NCBI GenBank assembly: GCA_050290785.1
Contig: JBNKIR010000056.1
Location: forward strand, 1 to 60,850
Source of the DNA: JAAGZL01 sp050290785
GTDB lineage: Bacteria; Pseudomonadota; Gammaproteobacteria; Chromatiales; Chromatiaceae
Direction of reading: 5' to 3'
DNA length: 60,850 bases
The notes below the pieces were generated by a model that worked only from the letters and a program-made list of their open reading frames with translations, made no database searches and was not told the origin of the DNA. Both the position numbers and the translations under genes were made by a program. This document shows positions 17,422 through 25,696 of this stretch, piece after piece. Position 1 is the stretch's first letter. Every line of letters begins with the position of its first letter.

Positions 17422-18522
17422 TTATGACTCCTTGTCAAACTTGATCTGATCCAGAGTGGAAAAGACCTGACTACTGCTGTCCTCCATAACCTCAAAGGCC
17501 TCCATCAGGGCCGCATAATCCAACTGCTCTCCTCTCTCGATAATATCAAAGACCTCTTTGGTACCTTCATGCACTACCGAATGCGGGTATTCCAGGTTGC
17601 CGTAGTGACCTGACCCCGAGAAGAACTCCTTCCCCTCACCTTCGTAATACCACTTACCCAAACGGCAGTTATGATGATCGACAAAATTAAACACCGGTTC
17701 ACCCTTATTGACTGAAAGATAGGTATTCACCTTCCATAACACATGATCCAGTTTGGCCAGGCTCATGAATACATTATCCGTGGTTACCGAGATGCCACCA
17801 AAATATCCATCCACCCTGTCGTTCATGGCGATGAGACCACCCCTAAAACCATTAACGGTCTCACTTACCTCATCGATCTTTTCCGTCAGCTGCGATGATG
17901 CGGAACTGACTGAGCTCACATTGTCATGCAGGGATTTGATCACCTCATTGGTCTCGGCTATGGCTGATTGCGTCTTATCCGCCAACCCCCTCACCTCATC
18001 TGCGACAACCGCAAAACCCCTCCCCTGCTCGCCCGCCCTGGCCGCCTCAATCGCGGCATTCAGCGCCAACAGGTTCGTCTGCTCCGCGATACCCCTGATC
18101 AAGGCAAGGATCGAGCTGATCTCTTCGGCGCGGGATGACATGCCTTCCACGGCCTCTGCCGAGTGTCTGGAAATCTTGGTCAGGGTGCCCAGGTCATCCG
18201 TTATGCCGTTGATACTTACGGCCAACGCAGAGAAATCATTGTCTATATCGCTGACTGAGTTTATTGCCACCTTGGCCATATCCACAGATCCGGCAAGATT
18301 CGCCTGAATATCCAACAGGCCGGACCTGACATGCTCGTTCTCATATTCCATCAGACCACCCAGCTGCCGCTCCCGCTCCGCACCGTGCTGCTGAAGATCT
18401 TCCAGTTCGAGCCTTACCGCGCTCAGCTCCGCATGTGCCTGCTCTAGTTCCTGGCGCAACCCCTCGTTCTCCTTCTCCACCTCGGCCAGACGCATGTTAG
18501 TTTTGTTATTAAACAAGCTCAT
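17422..18522 (-). CDS. Cytoplasmic chemoreceptor with C-terminal CZB zinc domain
   Basis: 366 aa without membrane segments. An N-terminal coiled coil (about 8-60) leads to a chemoreceptor signalling hairpin with the conserved tip IRGIAEQTNLLALNAAIEAARAGEQGRGFAVVADEVR (tip residues EQTNLLALNAAIEAARAGE). The C-terminal chemoreceptor zinc-binding domain has HHNCRLGKWYYEGEG and two later His (GHYGN, SVVHEG), the His/Cys set that binds zinc. CZB proteins sense zinc or hypochlorous acid in studied species. It should signal through CheA/CheW from the cytosol. No che genes are nearby. Confidence 0.9.
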   Translation of the reverse strand: MSLFNNKTNMRLAEVEKENEGLRQELEQAHAELSAVRLELEDLQQHGAERERQLGGLMEYENEHVRSGLLDIQANLAGSVDMAKVAINSVSDIDNDFSALAVSINGITDDLGTLTKISRHSAEAVEGMSSRAEEISSILALIRGIAEQTNLLALNAAIEAARAGEQGRGFAVVADEVRGLADKTQSAIAETNEVIKSLHDNVSSVSSASSQLTEKIDEVSETVNGFRGGLIAMNDRVDGYFGGISVTTDNVFMSLAKLDHVLWKVNTYLSVNKGEPVFNFVDHHNCRLGKWYYEGEGKEFFSGSGHYGNLEYPHSVVHEGTKEVFDIIERGEQLDYAALMEAFEVMEDSSSQVFSTLDQIKFDKES

Positions 18523-18675
18523 ATATGTCTCCAGTGTTATTCATTTCCTTAGATATAGACCACATATAGCGAGGTATCGGCATTAGCCTGCAATACTTTA
18601 ATCACGACAGATGCCGCGGAATGCCCAATCGAGCATCTTCGATAAAAAACTTTCCCTAGACGCATCTGACAGACA

Positions 18676-18724
18676 CAAAAAAGCCACCTCCCCGGATTGT
18701 GTCCAATCCATTGGGGAGGTGGCT
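18676..18724 (-). terminator. Terminator of the H1-like gene
   Basis: 12-bp stem AGCCACCTCCCC/GGGGAGGTGGCT with an inner GGATTG/CAATCC stem, followed on the minus strand by TTTTTTGTGT. Confidence 0.85.
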
Positions 18725-18748
18725 GTTTGGGTAGAAAAGAGAAATATA

Positions 18749-19084
18749 TTAGCTCTTTTTCGCGACCTTCTTCTTGGCGCGGCGCTTACGTTTCTTTGGT
18801 GATGTCACGGCACCATACTTCTTGATGGCATCTTTGGTACGGGCTGCCAAAAACTTATCTGTAGCCGCCTGGGTAGACTCCAACAGCTTCAACAACGCCT
18901 GGGTGCGACGATCACTTTCGCGCGCCTGCTTTTTTGCCTCACTGGCTTCTGCCTTTGCCGCCTTCAAGCTTTCACGCAGCTTTGCAACGGCCTCGGCCTG
19001 ACGATTCACAGCAACAACCTTCTTCTTTGCTGTACTCTTCTTTTTTGCAACAGTTTTCTTAGCAGTTCTCTTCTTTACAACCAT
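18749..19084 (-). CDS. Histone H1-like lysine-rich DNA-binding protein
   Basis: 111 aa. Residues 1-25 and 94-111 are Lys/Ala/Arg-rich tails (VKKRTAKKTVAKKKSTAKKK; SPKKRKRRAKKKVAKKS) resembling eukaryotic H1 C-terminal tails and bacterial AlgP/Hc1-type proteins. The middle (about 28-80) is an amphipathic, probably coiled-coil helix. It is likely a nucleoid protein that binds DNA through its tails; composition makes finer family assignment unsafe. AAGAGGTG precedes the ATG and it has its own terminator. Confidence 0.8.
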   Translation of the reverse strand: MVVKKRTAKKTVAKKKSTAKKKVVAVNRQAEAVAKLRESLKAAKAEASEAKKQARESDRRTQALLKLLESTQAATDKFLAARTKDAIKKYGAVTSPKKRKRRAKKKVAKKS

Positions 19085-19297
19085 CAGACACCTCTTAATT
19101 AAATTTAAACGTTTATTCTTACATTACCTTATTAACGGCAGTGGTGAATACTATAGTATTTCATTTCAACAATTGTATCCACAGCGCATGCATTTATGTC
19201 TCGCCAAAACAAAGAACAGCATTAAGCGTACAAACGCAAACAGGTTCATAATATATACTCTAGTTAGAGGCAGCGTCTGACCTGGGTGATAAAAGTC

Positions 19298-19783
19298 ATG
19301 TTCGAAATGCCATCCGCATTACAAATAAAGACATCAAACTCTTCAAAGTACGTTTGTGCTTTGTGTTGCCTAGCCCTATTCGCATCTCATTCAGTCAATG
19401 CTGGCGGAGTATGCACCGTTGCAAAAGAACTGGGAAACTCACTTGCGATTGAGTGGGTCGCTGACGCCAAAGAGAGTGTGGACAGCGCAATAGAGAAAAC
19501 CAAGGCCACTCTTCAGGACCAGGGTTTCACCAAAATAAAACTCCGGGACGTTCATGTACAGGCCAGCACGCAGTTGACCCACGGATACATGGTGATAATC
19601 AAAACGAAATACAAGACACCGTATAAGACCAGGAGCGGATATTCCCGCACCAGCTATGGATGCGGATTCAGCGACAAGTCATCAGCGGCCGCAGAAACGG
19701 CCGCATTAAACAATCTCAGGAGCTTCTCCTGGGGATGGAAAAACGAATATGGATATGAATTGCACGCCAGGCACAGATTCTAG
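19298..19783 (+). CDS. Small secreted protein, unknown
   Basis: About 161 aa from the ATG at 19298; GTG 19286 and ATG 19307 are alternatives. A signal peptide (YVCALCCLALFASHSVNA) precedes a mature domain of about 125 aa rich in Lys, Tyr and Ser, with two Cys (GGVCTVAKE and SYGCGFSDKS) that could form a disulfide. The C-terminus ends in aromatic residues (WGWKNEYGYELHARHRF). I recognise no family. It converges on gatB, and the two stop codons share the bases CTAG. Confidence 0.6.
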   Translation: MFEMPSALQIKTSNSSKYVCALCCLALFASHSVNAGGVCTVAKELGNSLAIEWVADAKESVDSAIEKTKATLQDQGFTKIKLRDVHVQASTQLTHGYMVIIKTKYKTPYKTRSGYSRTSYGCGFSDKSSAAAETAALNNLRSFSWGWKNEYGYELHARHRF

Positions 19784-21222
19784 AGCTTCTGGTTGAGCAA
19801 CTCGTTAACCTGCTGCGGATTGGCCTTACCCTTTGATTCCTTCATCACCTGACCGACGAAAAACCCGATCATCTTGCCACGCTTCTGTTCATCGGCATTG
19901 CGATAGTTCTCCACCTGCTGCTGGTTGGCCGCTATCACCTCATCCACGATCTGTTCGATGGCGCCGCTGTCGGTGATCTGTTTCAGACCCTTGGCCTCTA
20001 TGATCTCATCGGCACTACCTTCACCGGCCCAGAGCGCATCGAACACCTGCTTGGCGATCTTGCCGGATATGGTGTTATCCATGATGCGCCGGATAAGTCC
20101 ACCCAGCATCTCTGCCGTGACCGGCGACTCGGAGATGTCTTTGTTTTCTCGATTAAGGGCGGCGGCCAGTTCACCCATTACCCAGTTGGCGGATAGTTTG
20201 GCGTCACCGGATGTTGCGGTGACCGCTTCATAATAATCAGCCAATTCACGACTGGATACCAGGGTGACCGCGTCCTGGATGCCCAGACCGTACTGATCCA
20301 TAAAACGCTGGCGGCGCGCCTCCGGCAGCTCCGGCATGTCGGCGGTTACCTCTGCGATAAAGGCGTCATCAAACTCTACCGGCAGCAGATCCGGGTCGGG
20401 GAAATAGCGATAGTCGTTCGCCTCCTCCTTGGTGCGCATGGAGCGGGTCTCGTCTTTATCGGCGTCATACAGCCTAGTCTCCTGCACCACCTGGCCGCCC
20501 GATTCCAACAGGTCGATCTGGCGCTCCACCTCGAAGTTGATGGCCTTCTCCAGGAAGCGAAATGAGTTGATGTTCTTCAACTCCGCCCTGGTGCCGAACT
20601 CCTCCTGCCCTTTGGGACGGATCGAGACATTGGCGTCCACCCGGAACGACCCCTCCTGCATGTTGCCGTCACACACCCCGATGTACCGGACGATCTGGTG
20701 GATCATCCTGGCGTATGCCACCGCCTCCTTAGCCGAACGCATGTCCGGTTCAGATACGATCTCCAGCAACGGCGTGCCGGCACGGTTCAGGTCGATACCG
20801 CTCATGCCGTGAAAATCTTCATGCAGGGATTTACCCGCATCCTCTTCCAGATGGGCGCGGGTCACGCCCACGGTCTTGACCGATCCATCGTCCAAGACGA
20901 TATCCACATGCCCCATCCCAACGATGGGCAGTTCATACTGACTGATCTGGTACCCCTTGGGCAGATCGGGATAGAAGTAGTTCTTACGGGCAAAGATGGA
21001 ACGCCTTCCAAGTTCCGCTCCGATGGCGGTCCCAAACTTCACCGCCATACGCACCACCTCTTCGTTCAGCACCGGCAACACCCCCGGCATACCCAGATCT
21101 ATATTGCAGGCCTGGGTGTTGGGTTCCGCGCCAAAGGCGATGGATGATCCTGAGAAGATCTTGGAGTTGGTGGCAAGTTGGGCGTGGATCTCAAGCCCGA
21201 TTACTGTTTCCCATTGCATCAT
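19780..21222 (-). CDS. gatB: Aspartyl/glutamyl-tRNA(Asn/Gln) amidotransferase subunit B
   Basis: 480 aa tRNA-binding subunit that activates mischarged Glu-tRNA(Gln) or Asp-tRNA(Asn) for amidation. The N-terminus WETVIGLEIHAQLATNSKIFS, the catalytic region DLNRAGTPLLEIVSEPD and the C-terminal YqeY-like domain (residues about 330-480) are all present. It is last of gatC-gatA-gatB and follows gatA after about 19 nt. Confidence 0.97.
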   Translation of the reverse strand: MMQWETVIGLEIHAQLATNSKIFSGSSIAFGAEPNTQACNIDLGMPGVLPVLNEEVVRMAVKFGTAIGAELGRRSIFARKNYFYPDLPKGYQISQYELPIVGMGHVDIVLDDGSVKTVGVTRAHLEEDAGKSLHEDFHGMSGIDLNRAGTPLLEIVSEPDMRSAKEAVAYARMIHQIVRYIGVCDGNMQEGSFRVDANVSIRPKGQEEFGTRAELKNINSFRFLEKAINFEVERQIDLLESGGQVVQETRLYDADKDETRSMRTKEEANDYRYFPDPDLLPVEFDDAFIAEVTADMPELPEARRQRFMDQYGLGIQDAVTLVSSRELADYYEAVTATSGDAKLSANWVMGELAAALNRENKDISESPVTAEMLGGLIRRIMDNTISGKIAKQVFDALWAGEGSADEIIEAKGLKQITDSGAIEQIVDEVIAANQQQVENYRNADEQKRGKMIGFFVGQVMKESKGKANPQQVNELLNQKL

Positions 21223-21241
21223 TCGTTACCAATAAACCCTT

Positions 21242-22696
21242 TTATTCAAAACCACCCGGCGTAGCCAGATGCCAATCTGTGGCCTGCTGCAGGCGGTGCG
21301 CCACATTCAACAATTTCGCCTCGGCAAAATAGTTACCGATGATCTGCATACCCACCGGCATCCCATCCACCGGCCGCACCGGTATGGACATACCAGGAAG
21401 ACCGGCCAGGTTGACCGCGATGGTGTAGATATCGGACAGATACATGGTCACCGGATCATCCGCCTTTTCACCGATGCCGAATGCGGTGGTCGGGGCCGTC
21501 GGACCCATGATCACGTCCACCTGCTCGAAGGCACGCCTGAAATCATCCGAAATAAGATGCCGCAACTGCTGCGCCTTGAGGTAGTAGGCATCGTAGTAAC
21601 CGGCCGACAGGGCGTAGGTGCCGATCATGATGCGCCGTTTCACCTCGGCGCCAAACCCCTCACTGCGGGAACGCTTATACAGATCCTCCAGATCCTGTGG
21701 ATCGTCACATCTGTGTCCATAGCGCACCCCATCAAAACGGGCCAGATTTGAGGAGCACTCGGCAGGGGCCACCACGTAGTAGGTGGGTACGGCCAGATTG
21801 GTATTGGGCAGACTGATGTCCACCAACTCGGCGCCCATCTTCTTGTACTCATCTATCGCCGACTCCAGGGATGCGGCGACCTGGGAATCAAGCCCCTCCT
21901 TAAAATACTCCTTGGGCAGACCGATCTTCAGACCGGACAGGTCATCACCCAAGTTCGCCGAATAGTCCGGCACCGGCTCGTCCACGCTGGTGGAATCCCG
22001 CGCATCCACCCCGGCCATGGCCTGCAGCATGATGGCCGCATCCTCGGCGCTCCTGGTCATGGGACCACCCTGATCCAGACTGGAGGCGAAGGCGATCATG
22101 CCGTAGCGCGAAACCCGACCATAGGTGGGTTTGAGACCGGTGATACCGCAAAAAGATGCCGGCTGACGGATGGAACCTCCGGTATCCGTACCGGTAGCCG
22201 CGACACACAACCTGGCCGCCACCGCCGCTGCCGAACCGCCGGATGAACCGCCGGGGACCTTATCCAGATCCCAGGGGTTTTTCACCGGGCCGTACCAACT
22301 TGTTTCGTTGGATGACCCCATGGCGAACTCGTCCATATTGGCCTTGCCCAGGATCACCGCACCGGCGGCATTCAACTTTTCCACCACTGTCGCGTCATAA
22401 GGGGAGATAAAACTGTCCAGCATGCGGGATCCGCAACTGGTCTTTATCCCCTTGGTGCAGAAGATGTCCTTCTGGATGATCGGAATACCGGTAAGCGGCG
22501 TGGCGTCTCCGGAGTTGATCCTGGCGTCCGCTGCCTCGGCCTGGGACATGGCCTCATCTCCACACTCGGTGATCAGGCAGTTCAACCGCCCATCCAGCGA
22601 TCCTATGCGATCGAGATAGTGCCGGGTCAGCTCGACGCTGCTGAACTCGCCTGCGCGCAGGCCAAACGCCAACTGGAAAATAGTCTTGCTATGCAT
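21242..22696 (-). CDS. gatA: Aspartyl/glutamyl-tRNA(Asn/Gln) amidotransferase subunit A
   Basis: 484 aa amidase-signature enzyme that frees ammonia from Gln. The Ser-cisSer-Lys triad is visible: Lys in PIIQKDIFCTKG, cis-Ser in GGSSGGSAAAVAA and nucleophile Ser in DTGGSIRQPA. It begins one base after the gatC stop (TAATATG), indicating tight coupling. Confidence 0.97.
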   Translation of the reverse strand: MHSKTIFQLAFGLRAGEFSSVELTRHYLDRIGSLDGRLNCLITECGDEAMSQAEAADARINSGDATPLTGIPIIQKDIFCTKGIKTSCGSRMLDSFISPYDATVVEKLNAAGAVILGKANMDEFAMGSSNETSWYGPVKNPWDLDKVPGGSSGGSAAAVAARLCVAATGTDTGGSIRQPASFCGITGLKPTYGRVSRYGMIAFASSLDQGGPMTRSAEDAAIMLQAMAGVDARDSTSVDEPVPDYSANLGDDLSGLKIGLPKEYFKEGLDSQVAASLESAIDEYKKMGAELVDISLPNTNLAVPTYYVVAPAECSSNLARFDGVRYGHRCDDPQDLEDLYKRSRSEGFGAEVKRRIMIGTYALSAGYYDAYYLKAQQLRHLISDDFRRAFEQVDVIMGPTAPTTAFGIGEKADDPVTMYLSDIYTIAVNLAGLPGMSIPVRPVDGMPVGMQIIGNYFAEAKLLNVAHRLQQATDWHLATPGGFE

Positions 22697-22697
22697 A

Positions 22698-22985
22698 TTA
22701 TTCGATCACCTTCGGCACCAGATAGAGGCCATCTTCCGTCTGTGGGGCGATGGACTGAAACAGCTCACGTTGATCCTCTTCCGTCACCCGGTCCGGACGC
22801 AAAGGCTGGGTCATATGCAGTGGATGGGCCATAGGGGCCACCCCTGTGGTATCCACGGAACTCATCTGTTCCACCATCTTCAGGATATCGGAGAGGCCGG
22901 ACGCCACCGCATCCAGCTCCGCCTCACCCACCGCCAAACGGGCAAGATGGGCGATCTTCTCCACGTCGTCTCTTGCTAATGACAT
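22698..22985 (-). CDS. gatC: Aspartyl/glutamyl-tRNA(Asn/Gln) amidotransferase subunit C
   Basis: 95 aa, the usual size. It stabilises GatA-GatB. The N-terminal signature VEKIAHLARLAVGEAEL and the C-terminal LRPDRVTEE are typical. First gene of the gat operon, preceded by GAGAGAG, and divergent from mreB across 204 bp. Confidence 0.95.
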   Translation of the reverse strand: MSLARDDVEKIAHLARLAVGEAELDAVASGLSDILKMVEQMSSVDTTGVAPMAHPLHMTQPLRPDRVTEEDQRELFQSIAPQTEDGLYLVPKVIE

Positions 22986-23090
22986 ATCTCTCTCAGAAAA
23001 CCTATAAAACCAAAGGGGGTAAAATTATCATATTCGGTGAATCACTGCAGGAAAAACTGTGATAAATTGCGATTTCCGGGCGATAGTTTC

Positions 23091-23119
23091 TTGCTCAACT
23101 CACCGCCCATTGTTAGATT
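23091..23119 (+). promoter_or_regulatory. Predicted promoter of the mre cluster
   Basis: TTGCTC (23091-23096), a 17-nt spacer and TAGATT (23114-23119), about 70 bp upstream of the mreB ATG in the gatC/mreB divergent spacer. Confidence 0.35.
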
Positions 23120-23189
23120 ATGTCAGTTCACGGGGGGCACAACCGCCCCAACCCATTAACGCAGTACTTTTTGAGATAATAATCAGGCT

Positions 23190-24236
23190 ATGTTACGACG
23201 TATCAGAGGGATTTTTTCCAACGACCTTTCCATCGATCTTGGGACAGCAAACACCCTTATCTACACCCGTGGCCGCGGGATTGTGCTGAATGAACCATCG
23301 GTGGTCGCCATCCGTCAGGATCGCAACCAGAGCGGTGGCAGATCGGTGGTGGCTGTTGGAGAAGAGGCGAAAAAGATGCTGGGACGCACACCTGCCAATA
23401 TCACGGCCATTCGCCCGTTGAAAGACGGAGTTATCGCCGACTTTACCGTAACCGAGAAGATGCTCCAGCACTTTATTCGCAAGGTGCATGAGACCAGGCT
23501 GATCCGGCCCAGCCCACGGGTCCTGGTCTGTGTCCCCTGTGGTTCCACCCAGGTGGAACGGCGCGCCATCAAAGAGTCCGCCATCAGCGCCGGCGCCCGC
23601 GAGGTATACCTTATCGATGAACCCATGTCTGCGGCCATCGGTGCCGGACTGCCCATCGACGAGGCCAGAGGATCCATGGTGCTGGATATCGGCGGCGGCA
23701 CCTCAGAGGTGGCCATCATCTCCCTAAGCGGTATCGTCTACGCCAACTCGGCACGCGTCGGCGGCGACCGTCTGGACGAGGCCATCATCAGCTTTGTGCG
23801 CAGAAACTACGGCACCCTGATCGGTGAATCCACCGCGGAGATGATCAAAAAGAATATCGGCAGCGCCTATCCACGTAACGACATCAAGGAGATGGAGGTA
23901 ACCGGGCGCAACTTGGCGGAAGGTATACCCAAGAGCTTTATCATCAACAGCAATGAGGTGTTGGAAGCACTGCAGGAGCCACTCTCCGGTATAGTAGATT
24001 CGGTAAAGACCGCCCTGGAGCAGACCCCTCCGGAGCTGACCGCCGACGTGGCCGAACGCGGGCTTGTCCTCACCGGAGGCGGTGCGTTGCTGAGCAACAT
24101 CGACCGCCTGCTGGAAGAGGAAACCGGCCTTCCCGTTCTGGTGGCAGAAGATCCCCTGACCTGCGTCGCCCGCGGTGGCGGCCGGGCGCTGGAGCTCATG
24201 GATAGACGCGGGGGGGATATTTTTGCGGTAGAATAG
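23190..24236 (+). CDS. mreB: Rod-shape actin MreB
   Basis: 348 aa actin-like ATPase forming membrane-bound filaments that steer sidewall synthesis. The N-terminal amphipathic stretch MLRRIRGIFSNDLSID precedes phosphate-1 loop LGTANTLIYT; GGGTSEVAIISL and LTGGGALLSNIDRLL are the phosphate-2 and adenosine motifs. It heads mreB-mreC-mreD-mrdA-rodA. Its TAG lies inside the 5' arm of a stem that can mask the mreC ribosome-binding site. Confidence 0.98.
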   Translation: MLRRIRGIFSNDLSIDLGTANTLIYTRGRGIVLNEPSVVAIRQDRNQSGGRSVVAVGEEAKKMLGRTPANITAIRPLKDGVIADFTVTEKMLQHFIRKVHETRLIRPSPRVLVCVPCGSTQVERRAIKESAISAGAREVYLIDEPMSAAIGAGLPIDEARGSMVLDIGGGTSEVAIISLSGIVYANSARVGGDRLDEAIISFVRRNYGTLIGESTAEMIKKNIGSAYPRNDIKEMEVTGRNLAEGIPKSFIINSNEVLEALQEPLSGIVDSVKTALEQTPPELTADVAERGLVLTGGGALLSNIDRLLEEETGLPVLVAEDPLTCVARGGGRALELMDRRGGDIFAVE

Positions 24237-24291
24237 GTCCTTACCATGCAAGACTTGTTACTCCATAACTAAATAAAGTTAGGAAGGACCT
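24235..24291 (+). promoter_or_regulatory. Stem masking the mreC ribosome-binding site, with mini-ORF in the loop
   Basis: AGGTCCTT (24235-24242, overlapping the mreB stop) is perfectly complementary to AAGGACCT (24284-24291), which contains the mreC Shine-Dalgarno. The 41-nt loop carries ATG...TAA at 24246-24272, encoding MQDLLLHN. Ribosomes finishing mreB, or translating the mini-ORF, would open the stem, so it looks like a translational coupling device. Seen in sequence; its function is inferred. Confidence 0.5.
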
Positions 24292-24293
24292 CT

Positions 24294-25211
24294 ATCAAAC
24301 CGATCTTCACATACGGCCCGTCTGTCAACACACGCCTGGTTATCGCGGTGGTGCTCTCTCTTGCCATGATGTTTGGCGGGTATAACCAGAGACACCTGAA
24401 GGCGCTGCACGAGATACTGGCCCTGGCGGTATATCCCCTCCATGTGGCGGCAAACCTGCCGACACAGATCGGCAGCTGGACCATGGAGCTGTTCTCCACC
24501 AGGGACAGCCTCCAGACAGAAAATCATAGGCTGAAAGATGAGATCCTGCTGTTACAGGCCCAGCAACAGAAGTTCGCGGCACTGGAACATGAGAACATGC
24601 GGCTCAGAGATCTCCTGGAATCATCGCTCAAGGTAAAAGACAGGGTGCTGATCGCAGAACTGGTGGCCGTAGATCTCGACCCATATAAACACCAGGTCCT
24701 GATCAACAAGGGGGCCAGTTCCGGCGTCTTTGAAGGGCAACCGGTCCTGGATGCCAACGCGGTGATGGGCCAGGTAACCAGCGTAACCCCCTACACCTCC
24801 ACCGTATTGATGATCACCGATGCCAGACACTCCCTGCCCATACAGATCCTGCGCACCGGGCAAAGGGCCATAGCCGTGGGCACCGGAGATATAGATCGAC
24901 TCAGCATCCCCTATCTGCCAAATAATACCGATATTGAGGTGGGAGACCTGATCGTGACCTCCGGGCTGGGCGGGCGCTTTCCCCCAGGCTATCCCGTAGC
25001 AACGGTCACCGGGGCAAAACGGACGGAGGGCAAGGCCTTCATCGATGTCGTGGCCACCCCCAATGCCCAGCTGAATCACACCCGCGAGGTCTTACTGGTG
25101 TGGACGATCAAGAACCCAACTTCTGAGGCGTCTGAAGAGACATCCGCAGATGAAGGCGCGGACAGCCCTGAAGACACACCTGACGCATCCACACAGGAGG
25201 GACAGCAATGA
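24294..25211 (+). CDS. mreC: Rod-shape protein MreC (apparent ATC start)
   Basis: 305 aa if read from ATC 24294. It is a bitopic inner-membrane protein: the N-terminal segment (VIAVVLSLAMMFGGY) spans the membrane, then a coiled coil (about 65-105) and a beta-barrel periplasmic domain that contacts PBP2/RodA. The typical N-terminus is M-KPIF..GPS; here the codons before KPIFTYGPSVNTR are ATC, with AGGAAGGA 5 nt upstream. No ATG, GTG or TTG lies between the upstream stop (24270-24272) and GTG 24348, which would cut into the membrane segment and has no ribosome-binding site. Confidence 0.9.
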   Translation: MKPIFTYGPSVNTRLVIAVVLSLAMMFGGYNQRHLKALHEILALAVYPLHVAANLPTQIGSWTMELFSTRDSLQTENHRLKDEILLLQAQQQKFAALEHENMRLRDLLESSLKVKDRVLIAELVAVDLDPYKHQVLINKGASSGVFEGQPVLDANAVMGQVTSVTPYTSTVLMITDARHSLPIQILRTGQRAIAVGTGDIDRLSIPYLPNNTDIEVGDLIVTSGLGGRFPPGYPVATVTGAKRTEGKAFIDVVATPNAQLNHTREVLLVWTIKNPTSEASEETSADEGADSPEDTPDASTQEGQQ

Positions 25212-25696
25212 CCTCCCGGCGCAGACATGGCCTGTTCATAATCCTGCTGACATTTGTGATCAGCCTGATAATTACCCTGCTGCCCTTGCCGGATCTGGTG
25301 CAGCCATTCAGGCCGCCATGGTACACCCTGGTGCTGATCTACTGGGCCATGGCCCACCCGGAACGGATCGGTGTCGGATCCGGATGGCTGTTGGGCCTGA
25401 TCGTGGATGTAATGACCGGTTCACTCCCGGGACAGCACGCCCTGGCACTATCGATAGTTGCATATATAGTGGTCAAACTACACACCCAGATACGGGTATT
25501 TCCCCTGTGGCAGCAATCGGTGGCGGTACTCCTGCTCCTGTTTCTGGAGCCGTTGATAGCGACCTGGGCCATGGGTATAAGTCACCAGCCGCCCCCGCCC
25601 GCGCTCTACTGGACCACCCCGGCCATTGGCATGTTGTTGTGGCCCTGGGTATTCATAATCCTGCGTAACATAAGGCGACGGTTTCAGATTATTTGA
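25208..25696 (+). CDS. mreD: Rod-shape protein MreD
   Basis: 162 aa polytopic inner-membrane protein (about five segments) that works with MreC in the elongasome. The segment ERIGVGSGWLLGLIVDVMTGSLPGQHAL is the conserved core (GLIVDVMTGSLPGQH). ATGA overlap with mreC and TGATG overlap with mrdA. Confidence 0.93.
   Translation: MTSRRRHGLFIILLTFVISLIITLLPLPDLVQPFRPPWYTLVLIYWAMAHPERIGVGSGWLLGLIVDVMTGSLPGQHALALSIVAYIVVKLHTQIRVFPLWQQSVAVLLLLFLEPLIATWAMGISHQPPPPALYWTTPAIGMLLWPWVFIILRNIRRRFQII

Noticed and set aside
24348..24350. GTG start for mreC
   Set aside because: No ribosome-binding site and it removes the conserved KPIF..GPS N-terminus; ATC 24294 fits better.
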